Positions 25,897-34,138 of a stretch of 64,000 nt of DNA are shown here, piece after piece. Position 1 is the stretch's first letter. Each line of letters begins with the position of its first letter. Made by a program: the position numbers and the translations under genes. Origin of the DNA: JADGRF01 sp036382515. GTDB taxonomy: Bacteria; Myxococcota_A; Polyangia; Polyangiales; JAFGIB01. The stretch spans positions 1 through 64,000 of the forward strand of contig DASVHQ010000135.1 in the NCBI GenBank assembly GCA_036382515.1. The letters run 5' to 3'. A model generated the notes under the pieces. The model had not been told where the DNA came from and did not search any database. It worked only from the letters and a program-made list of their open reading frames with translations.

Positions 25897-26933
25897 TGGA
25901 AGCGCCTGCCATGCCGCAGTCCGAACCCGCCACGCCACCCGCAGGCTACTTGCGCATGGCTAGCTCCCAGTTCATGCGCCACCGCCTGCAGCGCGTGTCG
26001 CTCTACGTGATCTGCGGCATCGCGCTGCTCGCGTTGTTCGCCGACTTCGTCGCCTCGGATCGCCCGATCGCCTTGCGCTTCCAGGGCGAGCTCTACGTCT
26101 GCCCGAACCTCACGAACCCCGCCTCGCTCCGCGCGCACGACAACCGACGTTTGCTCGACGAGATGGGGCCCGACGACTGGGCCGTTTTCCCACTCGTGCC
26201 CTGGGGCTACAACAGCCACGATATGGACGCCGTACTGGCACCGCCGAGCACGCAGCACTGGCTCGGCACCGACAGCGGCGGCCGCGATGTGTTCGCGCGC
26301 GTGGTCCATGGCTCGCGGGTGAGCCTCGCGGTGGGCGTACTGTCCGTGATCGTGCTCGTCTTCATCGGCGTGCTGCTAGGGTCGGTGTCTGCGTACTTCG
26401 GTGGTCTCTTGGATCTCGTGCTCATGCGCATCGTCGAGATCGTGCACGCCGTCCCAACCATTCTCGTGCTGGTCACCATGCTCGCCTTGATCATGCCGAC
26501 TGGCTGGAAGTCGGTCGTCGCCATGATGATCGTGATCGGCTTGGTGCGCTGGACCGACGTCGCGCGCCTGGTGCGCGGCGAGATCCTGCGCATCCGCACC
26601 ATGCAGTACGTGGAGGCTGCGCGGGCTCTGGGTGCCGGTCATGCACGTATCTTGTTCCGCCACATCCTGCCCAACGCCTTGAGTCCGGTGCTCGTCACCG
26701 CGACCTTCGCCATGGCGTCTGCGATCCTGCTCGAAGGTGCGCTGTCGTTTCTCGGCTTCGGCATCCCGGAAGACATGGCGTCCTGGGGCGGCATGCTCAA
26801 CGACGTGCGCGGTCACACGGGCGCCTGGTGGCTCGCGGTGTTCCCGGGCGCCGCCATCTTTCTCACCGTGACTGTGTACAATCTGGCCGGTGAGGGGCTG
26901 CGGGATGCCATCGATCCGCGTTTGCGAGTTTGA
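25896..26933 (+). CDS. Oligopeptide ABC transporter permease (DppC/OppC type), set 1
   Basis: The 345-residue permease has one N-terminal helix, a long periplasmic loop (about residues 50-125) ending in the family motif HWLGTDSGGRDVFARVVHGSRVSL, and five further helices. The EAA loop is MQYVEAARALGAGHARILFRHILPN. The extended loop resembles YejE-type subunits more than classical DppC, so the substrate may be longer peptides or microcin-like compounds; that is inference. The start shares one base with the preceding stop. Confidence 0.92.
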   Translation: MEAPAMPQSEPATPPAGYLRMASSQFMRHRLQRVSLYVICGIALLALFADFVASDRPIALRFQGELYVCPNLTNPASLRAHDNRRLLDEMGPDDWAVFPLVPWGYNSHDMDAVLAPPSTQHWLGTDSGGRDVFARVVHGSRVSLAVGVLSVIVLVFIGVLLGSVSAYFGGLLDLVLMRIVEIVHAVPTILVLVTMLALIMPTGWKSVVAMMIVIGLVRWTDVARLVRGEILRIRTMQYVEAARALGAGHARILFRHILPNALSPVLVTATFAMASAILLEGALSFLGFGIPEDMASWGGMLNDVRGHTGAWWLAVFPGAAIFLTVTVYNLAGEGLRDAIDPRLRV

Positions 26934-28878
26934 GCTGGGGCGCGCGCTGCGCGTGCTGGCGCTACTGGCCTTCGGGCTGCCGTGCGTCGCCGCGTGCACG
27001 CGTGGTGCTCACGGCTATTACGGCACGACACAGCCCAAACATGGCCCCGACGAAGCCTGGACGAACCTCAGCACCGAGCCGGAGTACATCGATCCTGGCA
27101 AGTGCTCCGATTCCGCCGGCGGCGCGATCATCGTCAATCTCTTCGCCGGGTTGACGCAGCCGCACCCCGTCACGCTCGCGCCGATGCCCGACATAGCGCG
27201 CGCCTGGACCATCTCGGAGGATGGCCGGCGCTACACGTTCCAGCTGCGTCCCTCGACCTGGTCGGACGGCGTCGCTCTGACTGCGCACGACTTCGAGTAC
27301 TCGTGGAAGCGTGTGCTGGATCCGGCGACCGCGTCGAAGTACGCCACGTTTCTCTACCCATTACGTTACGCGGAGATGTTTCAGCGCCGCGCGATCCTGG
27401 TTCGCGGGGTGGAGGCGAGCGGCGAGGCTGCGCTGCGAGCACGCGTTGAGGCGCTCGCGTCGATAGAGAGCCTGCGCTGGGCCGCGGATCTCGGCGGGTG
27501 TTTCGTCCTGCTTGGCGGCGACGAGCAGGGCAGGGCAGCCGCGCGCGAGCGTGTGATTCGCTCGCTCGATGGCGTCACGCTCGCTGGGGCAACGCTGCAC
27601 GCCGCGCTGACCGACGCCTCGGTGGTGGGGGTGAGAGCAGCTGACGACTACACGCTGGTCGTGGACCTCGAGAACCCTGTGCCGTACTTCCTCGATCTCG
27701 TGAAGTTCTACACGGCGTTGCCCGTGCCTAGGCACGTGATCGAGCGGCTTGCGCGCGAGGGCAAGAACCCGGATCTGTGGACTCGGCCAGAGCACATCGT
27801 GAGCAACGGGGCCTACCGGCTCGCGCAATGGAAGTTCCGCCAGTTCATGCGCCTGCAGAAGAATGCTCGCTACTGGGATGCGCAGCAGGTGCGCATGCAG
27901 AGCGTGCGCTTCGCGATGGTCGAGAGCTACAACACCACGTTGAACCTCTACGAAGCGGGCGAGCTCGATGCCATCGGTCCCAACTCGAGCCTGCCGGCCG
28001 AGTTCATGGACCAACTGTCGCGCTACAAGGACTTCCGTCGTGCGCCGACACTCGCGTCGTACTTCTACTGGTTCAACACCAACGCTGCGCCCGTCAACGA
28101 TGCGCGCGTGCGTCGCGCGCTCAGCCTGGCCATCGATCGCAAGTCGCTTGTCGAGCACGTCTCGCGCGGCGGCCAGATCCCCAGCGCTGACCTCGTACCC
28201 GACCAGCTCGGCGGCTACATGGGGCCGCACAGCCCGCTCTTCGATCCCGAAGCCGCACGTGCGCTGTTGCGCGAGGCGGGCTATGGGCCCGGGCACGCGC
28301 TGCCACCGCTCACGCTCACCTACAACACGACCGAGGCTCACAAGCAGCTCGCCGAAGCCGTGCAGCAGATGTGGAAGCAGAACCTCGGCGTCAGCGTCGA
28401 ACTCGAGAACCAAGAGTGGAAGGTCTACCTCAAGAACTTGCAGAGCATGAGCTTCCAGATCGCACGCATGGGTTGGGTCGGCGACTACCCCGATCCCAAC
28501 ACCTTCCTCGACTTGCTCACCAGCCAAAACGGCAACAACCATGCGGGCTGGCACGACGCGCACTACGACCAGTTGCTCAAGGCGGCCAACGCCATCACCG
28601 AGCACGACGCGCGCATGCAGAAGCTGCAAGAAGCCGAGCGCTACGTGCTGGCCGCCATGCCGATCCTGCCTCTCTACGTTTACAGTCGTTCCGAGTTGGT
28701 GAAGCCTTACCTCATGGGTCACGCACTGAACTACGAGAGCCGCTACCTGTGCAAGTACTGGTGGATCGATCGGCGCTGGTACGACGGCGTGCCGAGCACG
28801 CGAGCGCCGGAAGGTTTTCCGCCGGAGCCAATGCACCCCGCCGCAGCGGCCGCGCCCGCAGCACAGGGAGGTGAGTGA
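26905..28878 (+). CDS. Oligopeptide-binding lipoprotein (OppA type), set 2
   Basis: The 657-residue protein has a lipoprotein signal (LLAFGLPCVAAC as lipobox) and the OppA-like core NLSTEPEYIDPGKCSDSAGG, ARAWTISEDGRRYTFQLRPS and LTAHDFEYSWKRVLDP. Between the Tyr-rich segment after residue 150 and DDYTLVVDLENPVPYFLDLV lies an insertion of roughly 60-80 residues that usual OppA proteins lack. The ATG at 26905 lies inside the end of the preceding permease (29-base overlap); a start at 26890 is also possible. It begins the second transporter set, immediately after the first. Confidence 0.9.
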   Translation: MPSIRVCEFELGRALRVLALLAFGLPCVAACTRGAHGYYGTTQPKHGPDEAWTNLSTEPEYIDPGKCSDSAGGAIIVNLFAGLTQPHPVTLAPMPDIARAWTISEDGRRYTFQLRPSTWSDGVALTAHDFEYSWKRVLDPATASKYATFLYPLRYAEMFQRRAILVRGVEASGEAALRARVEALASIESLRWAADLGGCFVLLGGDEQGRAAARERVIRSLDGVTLAGATLHAALTDASVVGVRAADDYTLVVDLENPVPYFLDLVKFYTALPVPRHVIERLAREGKNPDLWTRPEHIVSNGAYRLAQWKFRQFMRLQKNARYWDAQQVRMQSVRFAMVESYNTTLNLYEAGELDAIGPNSSLPAEFMDQLSRYKDFRRAPTLASYFYWFNTNAAPVNDARVRRALSLAIDRKSLVEHVSRGGQIPSADLVPDQLGGYMGPHSPLFDPEAARALLREAGYGPGHALPPLTLTYNTTEAHKQLAEAVQQMWKQNLGVSVELENQEWKVYLKNLQSMSFQIARMGWVGDYPDPNTFLDLLTSQNGNNHAGWHDAHYDQLLKAANAITEHDARMQKLQEAERYVLAAMPILPLYVYSRSELVKPYLMGHALNYESRYLCKYWWIDRRWYDGVPSTRAPEGFPPEPMHPAAAAAPAAQGGE

Positions 28879-28879
28879 A

Positions 28880-29797
28880 ATGGCACGCTTCATCGTGCGG
28901 CGCTTCCTTGGCCTGTTCCCCACGTTGCTCGTGATCATCGTCGTGTCGTTTCTGGTGATTCGCCTCGCGCCGGGCTCACCGTTTACGAGTGAGCGCGGCG
29001 TGCCAGCCGAGGTGCTCGTCGATCTCAAGGCCAAGTACGGCTTCGACCAGCCGATGCCGAAGCAGCTGGCGCGCTATCTCGGGAACCTCGTGCACGGCGA
29101 CCTCGGGCTTTCCACGAAGTACCCACAACGCACGGTGAACGAGATCATTGCCGACGGTTTCCCTGCGACACTCTTGCTCGGCACCGTGGCTCTCGCTTGG
29201 GCGCTGCTGCTCGGGGTCGGCGCGGGCGTGATCGGCGCCGTGCGACAGAACACCGGCTGGGACTACGGGTTCATGGCCGCGGCGCTGCTCGGGATCTCGG
29301 TGCCGACCTTCGTGCTAGGCCCGCTGCTGATCCTGATCTTCGCGCTGACAGTGTACGCGCTTCCACCCGGTGGGTGGGGGCAGTTGCGTCACGTGGTGTT
29401 GCCCGCGCTCACGCTCGGCACGGTGTACGCGGCGTATCTTGCCCGCCTCACTCGCGGCAGCATGCTCGAGATCGTCCGCGCCGACTTCGTGCGCACCGCG
29501 CGCGCCAAGGGTCTGTCGGAGCCCGCGATCGTGCTGCACCACATGCTGCGCGCAGGCCTTTTGCCCGTGGTCACGTTTCTCGGGCCCGCCATCGCGAACC
29601 TCCTGGTCGGCAGCGTGGTGGTCGAGAAGATCTTTGCCACGCCAGGCATCGGTCCGTACTTCGTGGATGCCGCCTTCAATCGAGACTACTTCCTGGTGAT
29701 GGGCATCGTGGTGCTCGATTCGGTGTTCTTGCTCGTCATGAACCTCCTCGTCGACGTCACCTACGGCCTTCTTGACCCCCGCATTCGGTTCGAATGA
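28880..29797 (+). CDS. Oligopeptide ABC transporter permease (OppB type), set 2
   Basis: The 305-residue permease starts with MARFIVRRFLGLFPTLLVII and has the OppB signature LRLAPGSPF-like segment (VIRLAPGSPFTSERGVPAEV). The EAA loop reads RADFVRTARAKGLSEPAIVLHHMLR. The ATG at 28880 has GGAGG a few bases upstream; a GTG at 28871 is in frame but lies within the preceding gene. Its end overlaps the next permease as ATGA. Confidence 0.93.
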   Translation: MARFIVRRFLGLFPTLLVIIVVSFLVIRLAPGSPFTSERGVPAEVLVDLKAKYGFDQPMPKQLARYLGNLVHGDLGLSTKYPQRTVNEIIADGFPATLLLGTVALAWALLLGVGAGVIGAVRQNTGWDYGFMAAALLGISVPTFVLGPLLILIFALTVYALPPGGWGQLRHVVLPALTLGTVYAAYLARLTRGSMLEIVRADFVRTARAKGLSEPAIVLHHMLRAGLLPVVTFLGPAIANLLVGSVVVEKIFATPGIGPYFVDAAFNRDYFLVMGIVVLDSVFLLVMNLLVDVTYGLLDPRIRFE

Positions 29798-30717
29798 CGC
29801 CCCAACCACCGACCCGAGCGAGCTCAGGCGAAGCAGCTGCCACGGCACGCCCGATCGCGGGCGACTCGCTGTGGAAGGATGCCGTCAAGCGGCTACGCAA
29901 GAATCGCATGGCGATGCTCGGCGCCATCGTCACGGTGCTGCTGACGGCGGCATGCTTCGTCGGCCCGAGTCTGCTCGCGCAGCTCTGCGGCTACGACTAC
30001 GAGACTCAAGACTTAGCCTACGGTGCACACCGGCCAACCCTCGCGCACTGGTTCGGCACCGACTTCTTCGGCCGCGACCTTCTGACCCGCGTGCTCTACG
30101 GCGGCCAGATCTCGCTGGTCGTCGGCTTGCTGGCTGCGAGCGTGGCCGCTAGCATCGGCACGCTGTACGGCGCGATCTCCGGTTACGTCGGCGGCAGTCT
30201 CGACGGCCTGATGATGCGGATCGTCGACATCATCTATGCGCTGCCCTACATGTTCCTAGTGATCGTGCTGGTCACGATCTTCGGCAAGAGCTTGCCGCTG
30301 CTCTTCGTTGCGCTCGGCCTCGTCGGCTGGCTGATGACCGCGCGCATCGTGCGCGGTCAGATGCTGGCCCTGAAGGAGCGCGAGTTCGTGCTCGCGGCCC
30401 GCAGTCTGGGTGTGAGCGCGCCCATGATCCTGCTGCGCCATCTCATACCCAACACACTGGGACCGATCATCGTCTACTTCACGCTGACGGTGCCCGCGAT
30501 GATCCTGCAGGAAGCCTTCCTCAGCTTCCTCGGCCTGGGCGTGCAAGCGCCGCGACCGAGCCTCGGAGGGCTCATCAACGACGGCGCACAGCACATGGCC
30601 GTGTTCTGGTGGGAGTTGGTGTTTCCTGGCGGTGTGATGGCGGTGCTGCTGTTCTCGCTCAACTTTCTGGGCGATGGCGTGCGTGACGCGCTCGATCCTT
30701 CGCTACGCGGCCGCTGA
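29794..30717 (+). CDS. Oligopeptide ABC transporter permease (OppC type), set 2
   Basis: The 307-residue permease has the OppC motifs HWFGTDFFGRDLLTRVLYGG and the EAA loop KEREFVLAARSLGVSAPMIL, followed by FLSFLGLGVQAPRPSLGGL. Six helices are evident. It ends the second transporter set. No OppD or OppF ATPase follows; the next 470 bases hold no recognisable gene and the next genes are regulators. Confidence 0.93.
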   Translation: MTPQPPTRASSGEAAATARPIAGDSLWKDAVKRLRKNRMAMLGAIVTVLLTAACFVGPSLLAQLCGYDYETQDLAYGAHRPTLAHWFGTDFFGRDLLTRVLYGGQISLVVGLLAASVAASIGTLYGAISGYVGGSLDGLMMRIVDIIYALPYMFLVIVLVTIFGKSLPLLFVALGLVGWLMTARIVRGQMLALKEREFVLAARSLGVSAPMILLRHLIPNTLGPIIVYFTLTVPAMILQEAFLSFLGLGVQAPRPSLGGLINDGAQHMAVFWWELVFPGGVMAVLLFSLNFLGDGVRDALDPSLRGR

Positions 30718-31131
30718 CGGCGGCGGGAAGCCGAGCTGAGGCGCGGGCGCAACGCAGGCGCAACGCGGCACAACGCAGGCGCGCTTGCGGCGCACTCACT
30801 CGGGGCGCGTGGGGGAGCCCCGCGCAGAAGTGTGGCGGATGGATCCATCGGCGGGTCCCGATCATGTCCATCCGGGCCGCGAGCAGCCTGCCTTGCGGAT
30901 CGTGCGGGCATATCTGCGATCGGCCGACAGCTATTCAGAGCTCGGATCTGCACCGAGTAAGTTCCCAAGATCGCGATCTCTTCGGATCCCACAAGATCTA
31001 CGAATTCATCCGGCGAGCCGCGGCCGAGCCCGATCACCAATGCCGGCATCCTCCTATCCTATTGTAATTATTAAAGAATTCAAATGTAGGAGGTCGTAGC
31101 ACCAAAATAGGACAGGGGGAGCCATTTGGCG
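30718..31131. other. Intergenic region with repeats and an AT-rich island
   Basis: The first part has imperfect repeats of GCAACGCAGGC. A perfect 12-base palindrome AGATCGCGATCT lies at 30968-30979. From about 31050 the sequence becomes strikingly AT-rich for this genome and holds two overlapping inverted repeats: CCTCCTA (31050-31056) with TAGGAGG (31087-31093), and TCCTATT (31057-31063) with AATAGGA (31106-31112). No convincing gene is seen; short frames on either strand lack family features. It probably carries control sites for the regulator gene downstream. Confidence 0.5.
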
Positions 31132-31161
31132 TTGACATGGATCTATTCAAAAGAATATATT
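31132..31161 (+). promoter_or_regulatory. Near-consensus promoter of the MerR-like regulator
   Basis: TTGACA (31132-31137), an 18-base spacer and TATATT (31156-31161). An inverted repeat ATTC-AAAA-GAAT (31145-31156) and the palindrome GAATATATTC (31153-31162) overlap the -10 element, as expected for a repressor or MerR-type activator site. Confidence 0.75.
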
Positions 31162-31187
31162 CATGCGTAGTCGTTCATGGGAATCAG

Positions 31188-31748
31188 ATGAAGCGATCCA
31201 ACACATCACTCGCAGAGATTCCCGAAACGGCTGCGCAGGCGCACTTCTCGGAGGCCGAGCTCCTCGAGATCGAGCGCGTGCACGCCGAGGGGCTTTCGAC
31301 CCAGCAGATCGTCGAGCTCTTCGCCCGGCACGGTGAGCGGCTGAGCGAGGCGACGTTCCGCAAGTACGTGCAGCTGGGCCTTCTGCCGCGCAGCGTGCGG
31401 GTGGGGCGCAAGGGCAAGCATCGCGGCTCGCAGGGCCTGTATCCGGCCGCCGTCGTCCGACAAGTCGAAGCGGTCCGTGGGCTGATGGCTCAGGGCTACA
31501 CGATCCAGGACATCCAGCGCGAGTTCCTGTGCTTGCGCACGGACATCGACGCGCTGTCACGGCAGCTCTCGCAGCTGTTGGCGGCGATCGAGCTTTCGGT
31601 GCGCACCGAGACGGGCGCACCGACCGATGAGGTGATGGGTCGCGCGTTGGGGGATGCGCGTCAGGTGGCAGGTCAGCTCGTCGAGAAGCTGCGCGCCATC
31701 GAGCAGAGGTTGGCCATGCGTGCGCGCATGGCGAGGGCAGCCGTGTAG
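31188..31748 (+). CDS. MerR-like DNA-binding regulator
   Basis: The 186-residue protein has an N-terminal segment (about 20-75) with HTH-like character (GLSTQQIVELFARHGERLSE, then ATFRKYVQLGLLPRSVRVGR) and a second region (YPAAVVRQVEAVRGLMAQGYTIQDIQREFL) typical of MerR effector-side helices. The C-terminal part is helical and likely dimerises. The MerR-type phrase 'fRkYvqlGLLP' is clear. I chose ATG 31188 because an ATG at 31137 would lie inside the promoter. It forms a pair with the next gene, which has a sigma-region-4-like domain; the 60-base gap contains a GGAGG ribosome site for that gene. Confidence 0.72.
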   Translation: MKRSNTSLAEIPETAAQAHFSEAELLEIERVHAEGLSTQQIVELFARHGERLSEATFRKYVQLGLLPRSVRVGRKGKHRGSQGLYPAAVVRQVEAVRGLMAQGYTIQDIQREFLCLRTDIDALSRQLSQLLAAIELSVRTETGAPTDEVMGRALGDARQVAGQLVEKLRAIEQRLAMRARMARAAV

Positions 31749-31808
31749 CGGGCACCGCGCAAGCGGGCTGCACGGTGAGGGCGACGGAACGCGACAACGG
31801 AGGCAGGC

Positions 31809-32399
31809 ATGGGTCAGCAAGAGGGAGACGAGGCGCAGTACCTTACAGACGTCAGCGCGCAGGAGCAGCCTGTGAGCGCACCGACACCGATGGTGCAGGG
31901 CTCGCTCGCGCTGGCGTTCGCCGAGGCGGGTGAAGCCGATGGCGAAGCCTTCGAGGAAGGCGAGGAAGGCGACGAGCAGAGCCGCCGCAAGCGTCGCTCG
32001 CGTGCTCGCGCTCGCACCATTTCGATCCGCCGCCTGAGCAAGGCGGAGCTCAATCGCGGCCGCGCGCTCTATCCCGAGGAAGAGTACTGGCGGCCGACCG
32101 CGCGCGCGCAGTGCGTCGACATGGAGCGGCCGTGCCCGTTCGTGTCGTGCAAGTACCACCTGTACATCGACGTGCATCCCGTGCGCGGCTCGATCAAGGT
32201 CAACTTCCCCGACGTTGAGGTCTGGGAGATGACCGACACTTGCGCGCTCGACATCGCCGACCGCGGCGGCATCACATTGGAAGAGGTGGGTGAGATCATG
32301 AACCTCACGCGCGAGCGCGTGCGTCAGCTGGAAACCCAGGGCCTGGCGAAGCTGCAGTCGATGGACGACGTCACGCGTCTGCGCGACTACGTCTCGTGA
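31809..32399 (+). CDS. Sigma-70 region 4-like DNA-binding protein with Cys motif
   Basis: The 196-residue protein begins with an acidic low-complexity part and a basic patch (RRKRRSRARARTISIRR). A Cys-containing segment CVDMERPCPFVSCKYHLYID follows, and the C-terminus is a helix-turn-helix like sigma-70 region 4 (ITLEEVGEIMNLTRERVRQL). Sigma region 2 is absent, so it is probably not a full sigma factor; it may act as an anti-sigma, co-activator or stand-alone DNA-binding protein. The Cys residues could bind metal or act as a redox switch. It is likely in one operon with the MerR-like regulator upstream. Confidence 0.7.
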   Translation: MGQQEGDEAQYLTDVSAQEQPVSAPTPMVQGSLALAFAEAGEADGEAFEEGEEGDEQSRRKRRSRARARTISIRRLSKAELNRGRALYPEEEYWRPTARAQCVDMERPCPFVSCKYHLYIDVHPVRGSIKVNFPDVEVWEMTDTCALDIADRGGITLEEVGEIMNLTRERVRQLETQGLAKLQSMDDVTRLRDYVS

Positions 32400-32419
32400 C
32401 GCTAGTGGCGACTGCGCGC

Positions 32420-32645
32420 CCGAGGCGCAGCAGCGTGCCTTCACGCAGGAAGAACACGTAGGGCGCACGGCACACCAGAAACTCCGGGATGACGAGCACG
32501 ATGCTGTCGGCACGATGAGCGAGCGTGCCCGGCACGATCGCCAGCGGCCGAGTGGGGGGATCCAGAACAAGAACGCGACGGCCACTTCGCCGACGTTTAC
32601 GCCGACGGAGGCCACGGCCGCGCGGCCGCGCGCGAGCGCCGACGC
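32420..32645 (-). pseudogene. Possible decayed 3' continuation of the lipoprotein gene
   Basis: Directly after the TAG of the lipoprotein at 32646, the same frame continues with good codon usage for about 30 codons (ASALARGRAAVASVGVNVGE, then VAVAFLFWIPP). At a run of six C bases the coding signal appears to move to another frame (TRPLAIVPGTLAHRAD, then SIVLVIPEFLVCRAPYVFFL). This looks like a former C-terminal extension interrupted by a stop and a slip at a homopolymer. It is inferred from codon quality only; chance cannot be excluded. Confidence 0.3.
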
Positions 32646-33455
32646 CTAACGATAGACGAAGACAGGCCGGCCGTCGTCGCCGAGACGGATCGAGCCGCCC
32701 TCGCCGGGGCAGCCGTAGCAGGTCGTCCACAGCAACTCGGTGGGCCTGGCCGCGTCGTACGCGATTGCGAGCGGCGCGTCCTGCTCTGCCAGCACCAGGC
32801 TCGCGACATGGCGCAGACCGCCAGCGGGCGTCGGCTCGAGGACGCTGATCAGCGCGCCCTGCGCCACCGAGCCCGCCAGCACCACGAACACTGCGTCGTG
32901 CGTGGGGGACCAGGTGAAGGGTCCATCGGCAAGCGTCCACGCGGTGACGTTCGAGCGCGAACGCTTGGCGCGCGCGAGCGCTTCATCCGCTTGCCTCGGT
33001 GTGACGGGGGCGAATTGCGCACTGTGAGCTGCAAGCTCGGGTACGGCGGCCAGCACCTGGACCCATTGCGCCGCCGTCCGTGCGATGGGTCGCGCGAGCG
33101 GGTGATCGCCTTGATGCAGTGCTGCGAGCGCGTCGGCCGCGATCTGTGCGAGCGCCTGCGTGCTTGCCGGTGTCGGTACCGGCGTGGACACGGGCGCTGC
33201 CGGTTCGGGGGCCGCGCGCGCGGCCGCTGGCGCCGTCTTTTGCGCGTTCGCGAGCCCAGCCGAGCCTGCCGCGGCAGGGGTCGTCGCGGTCGTGTTCGCC
33301 GTGGGTCCGGCTGGCGAGTGCGCGCCGCCCGCTGCAGACAGCGCAACGGCCTCGACCCGTGCCTGTGCCTGCGCCGGCTCTGCGGTTCGGCAGCCGGCCA
33401 GCGGCAGCCCCGCGAGCGCGCACGCAATCAACGAGGTCTGCAGTCGGCTCGACAC
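32646..33455 (-). CDS. Lipoprotein of unknown function
   Basis: The 269-residue protein has a lipoprotein signal (LIACALAGLPLAGC) followed by an Ala/Pro/Thr-rich linker (about 20-105), a helical region and a C-terminal beta-rich domain (TWSPTHDAVFVVLAGSVAQG, TTCYGCPGEGGSIRLGDDG). I do not recognise a family. The C-terminal domain recalls a partial beta-propeller and may be truncated by the TAG at 32646-32648, because coding character continues beyond it. It lies between the sigma-like gene (convergent) and rnpB (divergent). Confidence 0.65.
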   Translation of the reverse strand: MSSRLQTSLIACALAGLPLAGCRTAEPAQAQARVEAVALSAAGGAHSPAGPTANTTATTPAAAGSAGLANAQKTAPAAARAAPEPAAPVSTPVPTPASTQALAQIAADALAALHQGDHPLARPIARTAAQWVQVLAAVPELAAHSAQFAPVTPRQADEALARAKRSRSNVTAWTLADGPFTWSPTHDAVFVVLAGSVAQGALISVLEPTPAGGLRHVASLVLAEQDAPLAIAYDAARPTELLWTTCYGCPGEGGSIRLGDDGRPVFVYR

Positions 33456-33515
33456 GGACCCACGCTACGCCCGGCCCGGGACGCCGGCCAAATTTGTGTC
33501 CGCGCCGCGGAACGC

Positions 33516-33544
33516 TTGCGAGTCCCGCTCCGACCGCCTATGGG
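33516..33544 (+). promoter_or_regulatory. Promoter of rnpB
   Basis: TTGCGA (33516-33521), a 17-base spacer and TATGGG (33539-33544). The predicted start at about 33550 coincides with the 5' strand of helix P1 of RNase P RNA. Confidence 0.65.
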
Positions 33545-33591
33545 TACGCCGTCGGAGCGGTCCAGGCGATCGCCGGCTCATTGGTCACACA

Positions 33592-33623
33592 ATACCCGCG
33601 CAGCAGCCCTCGGCTCTGCGCGG
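33592..33623 (+). repeat. rnpB twin hairpin, copy 1 (P3 region)
   Basis: ATAC is followed by stem CCGCGCAG / CTGCGCGG and an upper stem AGCC / GGCT closing a CTC loop, with a single bulged C. It differs from copy 2 at only three of 32 positions. Confidence 0.9.
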
Positions 33624-33730
33624 CGAGCGGGAGGAAAGTCCGAGCTCCACAGGACAGAATGCCAGCTAACGGCTGGTGGGGGCGACCCCAAGGAAAGTGC
33701 CGCAGAAAACAAACCGCCGCGGTTACTCAC

Positions 33731-33762
33731 ATACCCGCGGAGCAGCCTTCGGCTCTCCGCGG
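33731..33762 (+). repeat. rnpB twin hairpin, copy 2 (P12 region)
   Basis: ATAC is followed by stem CCGCGGAG / CTCCGCGG and AGCC / GGCT with a TTC loop. Relative to copy 1, the sixth stem pair is G-C instead of C-G, a compensatory swap, and the loop has one C-to-T change. Confidence 0.9.
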
Positions 33763-34010
33763 TCCCTGTGTGCGTCGCGCGGTAAGGGTGAAATGGCGAG
33801 GTAAGAGCTCACCGGGCCAACGGTAACGCTGGTCGCATGGCAAACCCCATTCGGAGCAAGACGAAATAGGGAGGCGTTCGAGGGCGGTCCGCCCGAGCCT
33901 CCGGGTAGCGTCGCTCGAGGCGCGCGGTGACGCGCGTCCTAGATGAATGATCGCCACTTGCGTCGGGTGACCTACGCAAGAACAAGACTCGGCTTACGGG
34001 CCCTCCGACC

Positions 34011-34050
34011 ACGAACCCCGTGCTTCACAGCGCGGGGTTCGTGCTTTTTT
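34011..34050 (+). terminator. Intrinsic terminator of rnpB
   Basis: ACGAACCCCG and CGGGGTTCGT form a perfect 10-bp stem with a 12-base loop, followed by GC and six T bases, directly after the P1 3' strand. Confidence 0.93.
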
Positions 34051-34138
34051 GCGCGCTCGCCGTTGTGCTCCGCACCCGCCTTCGCGCGCGCAGGCGCATC
34101 CACTAGACTGCCGGACTTCCGTTGCGCTCCCGGTCTCC

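Larger units (their letters stand above)
33551..34010 (+). ncRNA. rnpB: RNase P RNA (bacterial type A)
   Basis: This is the catalytic RNA of RNase P, which removes 5' leaders from tRNA precursors. The universally conserved blocks are present in order: GAGGAAAGTCCGAGCTCCAC, then AAGGGTGAAATGG and GTAAGAGCTCACCG, GGCAAACCCC, GAGCAAGACGAAATAGGGAG, GATGAATGATCGCCAC and ACTCGGCTTAC near the 3' end. P1 is formed by GTCGGAG-C-GGTCC (33551-33563) with GGGCC-CTCCGAC (33998-34009). Two near-identical hairpins occupy what appear to be the P3 and P12 positions. Length is about 460 bases, longer than the roughly 380 of E. coli. Confidence 0.96.

Noticed and set aside
30474..31049. Minus-strand frame of 191 residues starting in the AT-rich island
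   Set aside because: The start has GGAGG directly against it and the later part is antisense to a transporter permease; no family features were seen, though a decayed gene cannot be fully excluded.
33592..33762. CRISPR-like repeat array
   Set aside because: There are only two copies, 139 bases apart, inside a well-defined RNase P RNA.
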